Source: Armatimonadetes bacterium DC (GTDB lineage Bacteria > Armatimonadota > Fimbriimonadia > Fimbriimonadales > GBS-DC). Taken from it: a DNA stretch of 64,000 nt. The position numbers and the translations under genes are program-made. Position 1 is the stretch's first letter. Every line of letters begins with the position of its first letter. Below the pieces are notes generated by a model. That model saw nothing but the letters and a program-made list of their open reading frames with translations. It was not told the DNA's origin and did no database searches. The DNA lies in assembly GCA_001442985.1 (NCBI GenBank), contig LDYB01000020.1, forward strand, positions 62,001 to 126,000, in the 5' to 3' direction. Below are positions 1-9,500 of the stretch, piece after piece.

Positions 1-1
1 G

Positions 2-772
2 AACAGCCTTGCTGTTCTACTGATTCTCGCCTCAGTTTACGGAGTTTTGATTACGAAGAACCGTGCCCTTTGGGCGGCACTGATAGCAGTTCTGCCTTTC
101 GCCTTGTTCTGGAAACCGCCAGCCGTACTGGCGCGTCAAGCACTTACTCTGGGCGTAACTGCGCTTCTACTGGGCGCTGGAATGCTTCATCCTGCGTTCA
201 ATCGTGCGATCACCCAGAAGGTAAACGAAGCAGCCGAGCGCTGGCAGCGCAATTACATCTACGGAGGCGACCCGCGAAACGATCCGTCGTATCAATTCCG
301 TCTTCGTGAAAAAGAAGCGTGGGAGGCGACAATCTCTCGCTTCACCCTGTTGGAGCGCTTCGTGGGTCGTGGATTAGAAGAGCCATATGGTTTCTACCTA
401 CCCTTATCTGTTAAGGGTTATCCTGCTCAACGGTTCAAAAATGTATACTTCGAAAAAATCAATATGCATTTTCCCTGGCTCGCGCGCCAGACCCAGATTG
501 GGTGGATTGGCGTGGCGTTATTGGCCCTAACACTGGCGGCGGGACTGGCGCGAATCGGGCACGCCTTTATTGTGGTTAAGCATCCCCTTACGCGTGCCCT
601 TCTAATGGGTGTTGGTGCAGGCACCCTTGCAGCGATTGGGTACGATGCAGTGCATTCGGGTCCGCTCGATTCTCCTCCCGTGCTTCCGGTTATCCTGCTT
701 TGGTCGCTGGCGGAGTTGACCTTCCACTGGCATCGCACGGGGCAACTTCCCGAACCGGGAGGGAAGCCATGA
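2..772 (+). CDS. O-antigen ligase/polymerase-like membrane protein, C-terminal part (5' end outside window)
   Basis: The reading frame is open to the left edge of the window, so only the last 256 residues are seen. It shows hydrophobic segments at the very start, another pair just after, and further ones around residues 165-185 and 195-240. Between them lies a soluble loop rich in charged and aromatic residues (about residues 65-155, with RFTLLERFVGRGLEEPYG). A large extracytoplasmic loop between late membrane helices, next to glycosyltransferases and a flippase, is typical of Wzy/WaaL-type O-antigen polymerases and ligases. The next gene starts inside its stop codon (ATGA overlap), so the two are probably translationally coupled. 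A TTG at 47 could be read as a start, but the open frame before it encodes continuous hydrophobic sequence and argues for truncation by the window edge. Confidence 0.6.
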   Translation, partial: NSLAVLLILASVYGVLITKNRALWAALIAVLPFALFWKPPAVLARQALTLGVTALLLGAGMLHPAFNRAITQKVNEAAERWQRNYIYGGDPRNDPSYQFRLREKEAWEATISRFTLLERFVGRGLEEPYGFYLPLSVKGYPAQRFKNVYFEKINMHFPWLARQTQIGWIGVALLALTLAAGLARIGHAFIVVKHPLTRALLMGVGAGTLAAIGYDAVHSGPLDSPPVLPVILLWSLAELTFHWHRTGQLPEPGGKP

Positions 773-1647
773 AGGGTGTGAGGTTTATCCAAACACTGTG
801 GGGCTACTACAAAGCGGGGCAAAAAGAGAAAATCCTGCGCGCTATTACCTACAAGCTGATTACGCGAACAGGCTTGTCCGAGAAGTTCAGTGTAAGCTAT
901 CGCGGAGCGCGTTTCCATCCCTTCAGAAGCTCGTTGTCACGTGGAATCTGGATGATGCGAGAAAAATTCCACCGCAAAGATTTGGACTTAATCCTAGATT
1001 TTTTGCGTTCCGGCGACTGCCTGATTGATGTGGGCGCGAATGTGGGCACGCACTCCATATGCGCCTCCGTGAAGTTCGGCGGGGGGTTGTGCGTGTTCAG
1101 CTTTGAACCTCATCCAAGAATCTATGGGTATCTCGTCAAGAATATAGCCCTGAACAAACTGAGCAATATCCAGAGCTTCAACCTTGCCTTGGGCGACTGT
1201 GAAGGCGAGGCGAGACTTCAAGAAGATAGAACAGACGACACCAGCTGGATTGACCCCAAAAATCAGGAGACAGGCTATCTTGTTCCCGTAAAACCGCTGG
1301 ACGCACTGCAGTTAGCGCTGGATGGGCGCGTCACAGCTGTGAAGATTGATGTAGAGGGGTACGAGCTGTATGTGCTTCAGGGGGGCGCTGAAACCCTGTC
1401 CGAGGCGCATTTCCTGTGTCTTGAGATGGGCGATCGACACTCAGTGCGCGTGGGATATTCGGCGCAGGAGTTGATGCGTTCTCTCGAGCAAGCCGGCTGG
1501 CGTCTTTTTCGCACCCCTGAGGCGCAGTCGCTTGTCGAGATTCGTTCGGACTACAATCCGCCTGATGTGGAAAATCTGGTGGCTGTCCGAGATTTGAGCC
1601 TGTTGCGCGAGAGATTGCCCACTTATCAGATAATTGTTTCAGGCTAA
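769..1647 (+). CDS. FkbM family SAM-dependent methyltransferase
   Basis: A 292-aa protein with a class I methyltransferase core. The SAM-binding motif is DVGANVGTHS, followed by FSFEPHPRIYGYLVKNIALN (acidic residue after strand 2) and a later VKIDVEGYE block, the standard FkbM pattern. FkbM proteins O-methylate sugars or polyketides; in this polysaccharide cluster a sugar O-methylation role is the natural inference. The ATG at 769 is chosen over an in-frame GTG at 700: it has a GGGAGGG-like ribosome site just upstream and overlaps the previous stop codon as ATGA, while the longer form would run 72 nt into the upstream gene. The 3' end overlaps the convergent glycosyltransferase gene by 4 nt. 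Confidence 0.85.
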   Translation: MKGVRFIQTLWGYYKAGQKEKILRAITYKLITRTGLSEKFSVSYRGARFHPFRSSLSRGIWMMREKFHRKDLDLILDFLRSGDCLIDVGANVGTHSICASVKFGGGLCVFSFEPHPRIYGYLVKNIALNKLSNIQSFNLALGDCEGEARLQEDRTDDTSWIDPKNQETGYLVPVKPLDALQLALDGRVTAVKIDVEGYELYVLQGGAETLSEAHFLCLEMGDRHSVRVGYSAQELMRSLEQAGWRLFRTPEAQSLVEIRSDYNPPDVENLVAVRDLSLLRERLPTYQIIVSG

Positions 1648-2741
1648 TCGGGGAGTAGCAAGTTGAGATACTGCTGCGCCACCTGATCTAACTCAAACTG
1701 CTGAAGCCACTCGGCGGGAACAGGTTCGGGTGGCTCGCGTAGCGCCCGCACAATCGCGCGCGCCATCGCCTCTGCATCGCCTACAGGCACAAGCGCGCCG
1801 TACCGACCGCCATCCAGAATCTCAGACGGACCACTGGGGCAATCCGTACTCACTACGGGACACCCACATGCCAGCGCTTGAATCAATACATTCGGCAATC
1901 CCTCATACCACGAGGAGAGCACAAATACACTCGCACGCTTCATGTACCGAAATGGGTTCAGATCAAACCCTGGCAGTTCCACATCCGCGGCAACCCCTAA
2001 ATCCGATGCGAGTTGTAGCAATCGCGGGCGTTCCTCGCCCTCGCCAAGAATCACAAGACGGGCGGGCATCTGCTCGCGCACACGCGCAAAGGCGTGTAAG
2101 AGGATATCGAATCCCTTAAGGGGAACAAGGCGCCCTGCGCCCAGAACAACAGGTGGGGCGTCTGAGCGGAACCATGGGTGATCTAGGGGCGCGTTGGCTT
2201 TCACAAACAAGTCAGGCGTAATTGCTGGGTTTCTTATCACATGAAGCTTATGCGAGGGTATGGAAGCCATTTGCAGGAGTGAGTGGGCAACGCCGTACGA
2301 AGGCGCGACAATAGCGTCGGCGCACGGGTAGAGCAGACGATAGCCAAGCTGGACGGCGATTTGTACCCTCCGCTGCATTTTCCTGTGGGCAAGGGCAACT
2401 GTGGGCGTGGTGGCTTCGCGTATCACTACTCGGGTTGGCGAGCGAGTTATCCATCGCGCAAGAATAGGCGGAAAATTTCTCGGGCTGGACAGAAGCGCAT
2501 CAAACCGCTCATTACGCATAATTCTGGCTAAACTTGGCGTAACCTGAATGCGCCGACGAGATTTCAGGAAATGAACGAGTATTGCAGGATCCACTTCACT
2601 CAGGTAAGCGACTTTCTCTGAAACAACAATCATTTGTACATTATACTGGAGGCGGACAAAGTGGTTGGCAAGGGTTACCATTACCCGTTCTGCGCCTCCA
2701 CCGCTAAGACTATGGAGAAAAAACGCGAGACGTGGTCGCAT
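1644..2741 (-). CDS. Glycosyltransferase family 4
   Basis: A 365-aa retaining GT-B glycosyltransferase. The N-terminus has the GT4 glycine-rich loop (LSGGGAERVMVTLANHF). The C-terminal half has the nucleotide-sugar site: LGAGRLVPLKGFDILLHAF, then SSWYEGLPNVLIQALACGCPVVSTD with the conserved acidic EX7E-type region. It probably adds a sugar to a lipid-linked repeat unit. The start is the ATG at 2741, where homology to the neighbouring paralogue begins; a -10-like TATATT (2748-2753) lies only 6 nt upstream, suggesting a leaderless mRNA. It is closely similar to the adjacent GT4 gene at 2831-3934, so the pair probably arose by tandem duplication. The donor and acceptor sugars cannot be told from sequence. 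Confidence 0.9.
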   Translation of the reverse strand: MRPRLAFFLHSLSGGGAERVMVTLANHFVRLQYNVQMIVVSEKVAYLSEVDPAILVHFLKSRRRIQVTPSLARIMRNERFDALLSSPRNFPPILARWITRSPTRVVIREATTPTVALAHRKMQRRVQIAVQLGYRLLYPCADAIVAPSYGVAHSLLQMASIPSHKLHVIRNPAITPDLFVKANAPLDHPWFRSDAPPVVLGAGRLVPLKGFDILLHAFARVREQMPARLVILGEGEERPRLLQLASDLGVAADVELPGFDLNPFRYMKRASVFVLSSWYEGLPNVLIQALACGCPVVSTDCPSGPSEILDGGRYGALVPVGDAEAMARAIVRALREPPEPVPAEWLQQFELDQVAQQYLNLLLPD

Positions 2742-2830
2742 AACACTAATATACCACGAAACTTGCCCCAAACCGAGGCAATAGGCGGCATGTTCGGTAC
2801 ATGCACATATCTTGTAGGATGCAGCATTCC

Positions 2831-3934
2831 TCAAACCGCCTCGAGTAACACTTGTCGATATTGGCGAAACACATTGGTTTCCCGGAACTGGTCAAGCCAT
2901 GAGTCAGGAACCTGAGGCGGCGCATCGGCGAGCGCGTCCAGGATGGCACTGCTCATGGCTTCTACATCGTCAACGGGCACAAGCCGCCCGTAACGCCCCT
3001 CATCGAGGACCTCGCGCGGTCCGCTGGGACAATCGGTGCTGACAATTCGACACCCGCAGGCGAGTGCCTGAATCAGAGCATTTGGCATTCCCTCGTAGCG
3101 CGAGGAGAGCACAAACACCCCCGCACGCGCCATATATCGGAACGGGTTCTGATCGAACCCTGGCATTGCAACGATCTCCTCTAAACCTAACGTGCGCACC
3201 AGCGACTCCAGCTCCCCCCGTGCAATTCCTTCACCGAGTATCAAGAGGCGCACGGGCGTGCGCTGCACAACCCGTGCAACGGCTCGAATGAGTATATCGA
3301 ACCCCTTCTGGGCATACAGTCGCCCGACGCCCAAAATCACAGGAGGCGCGCCGTCCGCAAACCAAGGATGCTCTACAGGCTCTTTACGCAGCGCATCGAA
3401 TCGACTTGTGATTGCAGGGTTGTAAATGACATGGACGCGCGTTTCCGAGATGCCTGTAAGCTGCACCAGCACATCCCGTACCCCCCGAGAGGGTGTAATC
3501 ACGGCATCGGCGTGGGGATAAGCGTGCTGAACGAATAGCTGGATACGCAGTTGATCTTTCAACCTGCGACGAGTCTTGATCACTTCTGTGGGGGTGTTCG
3601 TTTCCCGCAAGACGACGCGCACGGGTACGCGCGCCAAGCGCTTCGCTTGCACCGCCCAGAAGTTGATGCCGCTCAAGGTACTCAAGAGCGTTACGGGGCG
3701 CTCGACGCGGAGCAGGCGCGCCAGTCGCAGCCCCCCCACTGCGTAGCGCCTCGTATCCAAGTTAATCAGGCGCACCCGCGAATCCAGCTCCGCTGCATAG
3801 GTTAGAGGGGGCGACATGACCGCCATAAGAACCTCGGCACCCTGCTGCGCAAAGTTGTTGGCAAGGGTCACCAGCACGCGCTCTGCGCCGCCCCCTGCCA
3901 GACTCCGCTGATAAAACAGGATTTTGGGCTGCAC
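2831..3934 (-). CDS. Glycosyltransferase family 4 (tandem paralogue)
   Basis: A 367-aa GT4 enzyme built like its neighbour: SLAGGGAERVLVTLANNF near the N-terminus, LGVGRLYAQKGFDILIRAV in the middle, and SSRYEGMPNALIQALACGCRIVSTDCPSGPREVL in the donor-binding site. The start is placed at a GTG at 3934 because the conserved domain begins immediately after it (VQPKILFYQRSL) and a perfect TATAAT lies 7 nt upstream at 3942-3947. Upstream in-frame residues look non-conserved. The promoter and the divergent flippase promoter share the 135-nt gap between the two genes. Transcripts would run on into the second GT4 gene, 89 nt downstream. Confidence 0.9.
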   Translation of the reverse strand: MQPKILFYQRSLAGGGAERVLVTLANNFAQQGAEVLMAVMSPPLTYAAELDSRVRLINLDTRRYAVGGLRLARLLRVERPVTLLSTLSGINFWAVQAKRLARVPVRVVLRETNTPTEVIKTRRRLKDQLRIQLFVQHAYPHADAVITPSRGVRDVLVQLTGISETRVHVIYNPAITSRFDALRKEPVEHPWFADGAPPVILGVGRLYAQKGFDILIRAVARVVQRTPVRLLILGEGIARGELESLVRTLGLEEIVAMPGFDQNPFRYMARAGVFVLSSRYEGMPNALIQALACGCRIVSTDCPSGPREVLDEGRYGRLVPVDDVEAMSSAILDALADAPPQVPDSWLDQFRETNVFRQYRQVLLEAV

Positions 3935-3941
3935 ATGGGGA

Positions 3942-3947
3942 ATTATA
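3942..3947 (-). promoter_or_regulatory. -10 box of the GT4 gene (leaderless architecture)
   Basis: A perfect TATAAT on the minus strand ends 7 nt before the GTG start at 3934. A start site 6-7 nt downstream of the -10 would place the first transcribed base at or next to the start codon. Confidence 0.55.
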
Positions 3948-4069
3948 CTCCCTCGAGAACGCCCCTCAAGAAACAATCTCGTCCCCATGCTTTCCCCTGT
4001 ACGATCTTCGCTGGCGCTGGGACCCAGATGTCCAGTTCTTCTCTAATATGTGCCATAATTTATCCCGAC

Positions 4070-5563
4070 ATGGCTCGCGAATCTGGAACCGTATCCCTTC
4101 GACAGCGTGTGATCGAAGGAGGTACTTACCTGGCAACCCGACGGGTTGTCTCTATGATTTTCAGCTTTTTGGGCGCTCTTTTCATCACACGAATTGTGGG
4201 CGCTGGCAATTATGGACTCTTCAGCGCTGCCTCCGGGATTTTTAGCTTCTTTTTGTCGGTAGGATTGATGGGTACCAATGTCTACTTAATCCGATCTTCA
4301 AAAGACGCCCCGATGAATTTATTTCATCTGGCATTCTGGTGGTTGCTGGGTTTTGGGACCTTCCTTGCCACAGCCTTAAGTGCGACACTCGTGTTTGCAG
4401 GAAACCACTGGTTCCGCACAGAAGGGTTTGTGCCTGTAGCCTTGGCGCTTTGTGCGAACATTCCCCTTACGCTCATAAGCTATGTACCCTTAGCGCTGCT
4501 TGAGCGCCAGCTGGATTACCGCAAGACCACGACCGTAGAAGTCGTTGCCCAAACTCTTCAGTACATAGTAAGTATACCACTTGTTTGGCAAGGTTATGGC
4601 GTATGGGCTCTCGTGGCAGGATTCTGGGCGAGTCAGCTCGCCCTGCCAATAGGCTTTTTCTGGGCGGCACGATACCGTCCACGATGGTACTGGAACATGG
4701 GCGAGCTGCGTGCGATGCTTGAATATAGCTTTTCCCAAGCAGTTTCCGGATGGGTCTACAACCTGAGAAACCTGTCGACCTCTATGATTGTCCTGCCCTT
4801 TGCAGGGCAGGAAGCGGTAGGCTATATCGCGTTAGCGCAGAAGTTTTTGAACTTCGTCAGCTTTCTTAAAGGACCTGCAGGGCGTCTTTCTATCCCTGCC
4901 TTTGCACGGCTACAGCAAGACGCCGCGCGTTTGACACGCGCCGTTAGTGAAGCCATGCAACTCCAGACACTGGCACTCTTGCCGTTTCTTGCCGGATTTG
5001 CCGCGATTGCCCCCTTTGTGCTTCCCCACCTCCTCGGAGCCAAATGGGATGTTCCAACGCTCTTGATGGTTTTCTCCATTAGCGGGATACGAATCCTTCT
5101 CTCTGCACTATTTGCCATTCAGGGTTCCGCTTTGTTTGTCATCAAAAAGAATTGGCTGATGCTCAAAGCGAATATTGCTTACATCGTTGTCTTCTTTCCA
5201 TTGACATATGTCGGCATGCTTGTTGCTCCTCCAGAATATCGGTTGTTCGTGTTCAACATTGCAGACCTTGTGGCACATTTTCCGACATACTGGTATAAGC
5301 ATTATGGGGTAAGCCGTTATCTGGGGCGAGTGGACTATCGTATCACTTCCTTATGGACGCTGGGAGGGATTGCCGCTCTGCTGGCGCCGTGGCTGGGTTG
5401 GTGGCTGTACGGCATCACACTCGTGCTGATAGGGCATCCTGCGAGTGTCCGAGAGATTCGGGAAGTGATTCGCTCAATCCTCGCCCAGCGAGCGCGCCGA
5501 AGCTTGCTCTCCCAGAAGTCGTCGGCGGATAGCGAGCGGCAACCGCTGAAAGAAGAGTTTTAG
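4070..5563 (+). CDS. Wzx-like polysaccharide flippase (MOP superfamily)
   Basis: A 497-aa integral membrane protein with about 12-14 hydrophobic segments. The N-terminus (VIEGGTYLATRRVVSMIFSFLGALFITRIVGAGNYGLFSAASGIFSFF) is typical of polysaccharide transport proteins that flip lipid-linked glycans across the inner membrane. The ATG at 4070 starts the conserved region; 45 in-frame codons upstream lack conservation. An extended -10 (TGC CATAAT, 4054-4059) lies 10 nt before the ATG. It fits functionally with the surrounding glycosyltransferases and the ligase/polymerase-like protein. Its last 90 nt overlap the 3' end of the convergent GT2 gene, an unusually long tail-to-tail overlap. Confidence 0.85.
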   Translation: MARESGTVSLRQRVIEGGTYLATRRVVSMIFSFLGALFITRIVGAGNYGLFSAASGIFSFFLSVGLMGTNVYLIRSSKDAPMNLFHLAFWWLLGFGTFLATALSATLVFAGNHWFRTEGFVPVALALCANIPLTLISYVPLALLERQLDYRKTTTVEVVAQTLQYIVSIPLVWQGYGVWALVAGFWASQLALPIGFFWAARYRPRWYWNMGELRAMLEYSFSQAVSGWVYNLRNLSTSMIVLPFAGQEAVGYIALAQKFLNFVSFLKGPAGRLSIPAFARLQQDAARLTRAVSEAMQLQTLALLPFLAGFAAIAPFVLPHLLGAKWDVPTLLMVFSISGIRILLSALFAIQGSALFVIKKNWLMLKANIAYIVVFFPLTYVGMLVAPPEYRLFVFNIADLVAHFPTYWYKHYGVSRYLGRVDYRITSLWTLGGIAALLAPWLGWWLYGITLVLIGHPASVREIREVIRSILAQRARRSLLSQKSSADSERQPLKEEF

Positions 5564-6418
5564 GATTTGCGGGTCCTCGCGCAAGATTCGCCATGCCTCC
5601 CCCCAGTTGCCTTTTTTGAGCGCGCTTGCGAAGTACGGATACTTGCGCTTAAGCTCGCCGCGCCGCTGGTTGTACCACAGTAATCGGCGCAGACGGGGCG
5701 TCGTCTCGGGGAGGCTACAGAGATACTCACATGACATCCGGGTGTAGAGGTGCTGTCCGCGAAATGTCGCCGTAATGCCTGCATTATGGATACGGTAATA
5801 ATACATCGGCTCGGGCAACAGGGCAAATCGCGCCCCTTTGATGAGGATTTCCGTTTGAAATGCATAATCCTGAGATTTTTTAATATGGACCTGATAGCGT
5901 ATTTGCTTTTCCTCTATAAACTGCCGCCAGATAACCGGATTAAAAGACGGATGAGCTCTGATGACTTCTTCTGCAGTATAGACGCGCGGTTTGTTCGGGT
6001 TTGGGGCATTCGGAGACCAGCGAACACCTAACACGGTTCCATCTTCCGCAAGGCGCACGGAGAGGTCCGCGACCATCTGCGCGTCCCACTCGCGAGCAAA
6101 ACGCACAAGTTTCTCCAGCCGTTCAGGCGCATACCAGTCGTCAGCATCCAACACAGCAATCCACTCACCCTGAGCGGTATCCAGCGCACGGTTGCGCGTG
6201 TAGCCTGCGCCCATGTTCTGTTCATTCTGGAGGAGTTTGATCCGGGGGTCATCCAGATAGCGTTTTACCACCTCCACAGTTTCGTCGGGCGAGGCGTCGT
6301 CGACAATAATCATTTCCCAGTCCTTGAGGGTTTGCGCCTGCACCGACTCAATCGCCTGCCCGATATAGCGGGCTGCCTTGTAGGCAGGTGTAATCACAGA
6401 GACGACGGGCGTTGCCAT
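5474..6418 (-). CDS. Glycosyltransferase family 2
   Basis: A 314-aa inverting GT-A glycosyltransferase. It shows the GT2 start VVSVITPAYKAARYIGQAIESVQAQT, the nucleotide-binding VDDASPDETVEVV, and the metal-binding AVLDADDWYAPERLEKLV, then a C-terminal basic helical tail. The ATG at 6418 is chosen because the family begins there; AGAGGA precedes it, and a TATAAT (6428-6433) sits 9 nt upstream, giving a leader of only about 2-3 nt. Gene context indicates surface-glycan assembly; the transferred sugar is unknown. Confidence 0.9.
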   Translation of the reverse strand: MATPVVSVITPAYKAARYIGQAIESVQAQTLKDWEMIIVDDASPDETVEVVKRYLDDPRIKLLQNEQNMGAGYTRNRALDTAQGEWIAVLDADDWYAPERLEKLVRFAREWDAQMVADLSVRLAEDGTVLGVRWSPNAPNPNKPRVYTAEEVIRAHPSFNPVIWRQFIEEKQIRYQVHIKKSQDYAFQTEILIKGARFALLPEPMYYYRIHNAGITATFRGQHLYTRMSCEYLCSLPETTPRLRRLLWYNQRRGELKRKYPYFASALKKGNWGEAWRILREDPQILKLFFQRLPLAIRRRLLGEQASARSLGED

Positions 6419-6427
6419 TCCTCTAAA

Positions 6428-6433
6428 ATTATA
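6428..6433 (-). promoter_or_regulatory. -10 box of the GT2 gene
   Basis: A perfect TATAAT preceded by TGTGG on the minus strand, 9 nt before the ATG at 6418. The same TGTGG-TATAAT arrangement precedes ssrA at 41463. Confidence 0.55.
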
Positions 6434-6453
6434 CCACACTTACAGGGTATTTT

Positions 6454-6492
6454 GGAGGAGAGGCACTGGCGGCGCCTGAAGTGCTTTCCTCC
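6454..6492 (+). repeat. Inverted repeat in the leader of the S55-peptidase gene
   Basis: The arms 6454-6467 (GGAGGAGAGGCACT) and 6480-6492 (AGTGCTTTCCTCC) pair over 13 positions with one G-U pair and one bulged base, around a 12-nt loop that is itself GC-rich and palindromic. It lies 88 nt before the start of the 1366-aa gene and could be a leader structure or an operator shared with the divergent GT2 gene. No U-tract follows it. Confidence 0.5.
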
Positions 6493-6579
6493 CCCTGAGC
6501 TGGTAGCCCCTCCGTCCGTGGAAAAGGACTCGCAGGACTCTTCACCGCTCCCGCGAATTGCTCTCTGCGGAGGCAACTT

Positions 6580-9500
6580 ATGATGCGAACCGTGCTGGTA
6601 TTTCTCACAGGACTGCTCTGGCTTTCTGTCTGGGCGCAGGAGGCTCCTGATGTACGCCCGATGCTGCAGGATGTGTTCCCCGTTGCGAAAGTGAAGCCCG
6701 GTATGAAAGGCTACGGGCTGACGGTATTCAAAGGCACGAAAATCGAGCGTTTTGAGGTGGAAGTGATCGGGGTGCTGGAGCAGGCGGTCGCTGGCAAGCC
6801 CCTGATTATGATCCGCGCCAGGGGCGGTCCCATCACCGAGCGCAACGCGATGATTATTGGGGGCATGAGTGGTAGCCCCGTGTTTCTGGAGGGCAAGGTT
6901 CTGGGGGCGATTGGCTATGGGTTCTTCTTTTCGCGCGAGCCAATCGGGCTGGTCACGCCGCTGGAGGCGATGCTGACCGTTTTTGATCCGCGCGTAGAGG
7001 CATGGCATCCCGCTGAGCCGCGCACGGTGATGAAACCCATCCAGATTGGGGGGCGGCGCTACGCGGGGGTTTATATTGGCTTGGAGCGCCCGCCGTCGCC
7101 CAATCTGGCGTGGGCGCGCCCGCTGATGACCCCCGTGATGGTGCGCGGTGTCTCGCCCCGCCTGATGAAACCGCTCAAGGAGCGCCTCGAAAAGTTCGGC
7201 TTGACGCCGATTATGGCGCCTGCAGGCACAACGCAGCGCCCCATTCCGGTGCGTTTTGAGCCGGGCGCGGCGCTGGGCGGCGCGCTCGCCACAGGCGATA
7301 TTGACCTCACCGCTATCGGCACGCTCACCTACCGCCGTGGCAACTATGTGCTGGGGTTCGGGCATCCGTTTCTGGGAGCGGGCGAGGTGGAGATGCCCAT
7401 GACCGCCGCCGAGATTGTGGATGTCATCCCCACCTACGACATCTCTTCCAAAATCGGCAACCGGGCGCAGGTGCTGGGCACTATCTATCGGGACGAGGCG
7501 TTCGCAATTGCGGGCAGAATCGGGCGTACCCCGAAAATGCTGCCCATCCGCGTGCAGGTGAGCCATCTCGGCAAGGGCGTCACGCGCACTTTTCGGTGCG
7601 AAGTGATACGCCATCCACTCTTCGCGAGCGGTCTCGCGGCAACGGCTGTGGATGAGTTCATCGGGCGCATCCACTATGGAATCGGCGAGGCATCGGCGAC
7701 TGTGCGGTGGCGCTTGCAAACCGACCGTTTCGGCACGATTCAATATCAGAACCGCGTGGCGTCCAACTTTTTGCTCTCCAGCGAAGTGGTGGGCGACCTG
7801 ATGTATGCGATGGACCTGATTCTGAATGCGCCCGATGTCAAGGCGACCATCGAGTCGCTGGAGGTGGAGGTGGCGATTGCGCCTACCTATGCCAGCGCGT
7901 TTATTGAATCGCTGACCACAGACAGGGCGAGCTATCGTCCTGGCGAGCGGGTGAATGCCCTGGTGCGTGTGCGCCCTTACGGCGCGCAGGACCCAGTGAG
8001 TTTTCCTGTAAGTTTCCGCCTGCCTGCGGACGCACCGCCAGGGCGCTATCTGCTCCGTGTGAGCGCACCCTCGCAGGGGATGGGCGGGGGCGCGCTGGGG
8101 TTGGGAGCCATTCTTGTGCAGGCGCTTGGCGGCGAGGGCGCTGGCGGTGGGCGGCAAAGCACGGAAGAGCTGCTGCGTGAGTTCCAGCGCCGCGAGCGCA
8201 ACAACCAGCTTATCGCCACGCTCACGATGCAACAACCCACGGTTTCGGTGAACGGCATGCTGTTGAGCCAGCCACCCCCTGCGCTGCGTGCCTTACTCGC
8301 CGTGCCGCGCTCCTCCAAAATGCAACCCCAGGCGGATGAGATCAAGCAGGTGGTGGATACCGACTGGGTGCTAACAGGCATGCAAACAGTGTTTGTGAAT
8401 GTGCTTCCCTCTGAGGATCGGGACGCGGCGCGCCGCGCGTTCTCCTTTGGCACGGCGGAGGTTCTCACTGCCGACGAGGGCGAAAGCGATATTCAGGAAA
8501 CTTTCCATGAGCGCGAGGAGATGGGGTCTTCCTTCGCCGACGAGCGTACCGACGGGGAGCCCATGACCTCAGAAGACGAGTCCGCAAAGCCAGAGGCGGA
8601 CAAACCCGTCAGCCGCAAGGTAAAGTTCTGGACGCCCGATTATGCTCTGTTAAGGCGGGGCGAGTTTGATGGAGTAGCGCTCAGCCCCGATGGCGTGCTG
8701 TCGCTGGCGCCCACGCTGAAGCCCCTTCGCACGCTCCCCGTGGAATACCTCTGGTGCGCCGTCTCGGATGCGAACGGCGTTCTCTATGTAGGCGAAGGGG
8801 TTTCAGGCGGTTTGTGGCGGATTGAGGGTGAACAGTCCCAGCGTATTCCTCTCCCCGCAACGCTGGTAACGGCGCTTGCGGTAGACCCCGATGGCACGCT
8901 CTACGCAGGCGCCTCGCCTGAGGGGACCCTGTTCCGCATGCAGAACGGGCAGGTCGCGCCGATTGGCAGCACGGGCGCACGCTACATCAATGCGCTTCAC
9001 TGGCACGAGGGCAAACTCTATATCGCCACAGGAGCGCCCGCACGCATTATGGTGTGGGAGTCGGGCGTGTTGCGCACCTTATTCACCAGCGAGGAGGCGC
9101 ATTTCTCGGCGCTCGCCGTCGGCGCGGACGGCACGGTTTATGCCGGCACTTCCGAGCGCGGGTTAATTTATCGGATTGCGCCTTCGGGGGTTGCGGAGCC
9201 AGTCGCCGACCTGAGTGAGCCGAGCGTTTCTGCTCTGTTCTGGCATGAGTCGGGCGCGTTGTTCGTAGGCACGATGCCATCGGGCAATCTGTATCGGATT
9301 GGTGCGGACGGCGTGGTGCAGGCGCTCACCGATCAGCCGCGCTGGAGTACGCGCCTGTGGCTGGCGCAGGGTGATACCCTGCTTGCCCTTGCCAGCGAGG
9401 GCGTGTTGCGTGTGAACCCGAACCTGCCGAAGCCGCAGGCGGAGATTCTCTCGCGCCAGCGCCACGAATGGGTGGGGGCAGGCACGCTCGGCGAGCAGAG

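Noticed and set aside
6394-8235. A 613-codon minus-strand frame opposite the S55-domain gene
   Set aside because: It has low-complexity shadow composition, crosses the GT2 start region and has no initiation signal.
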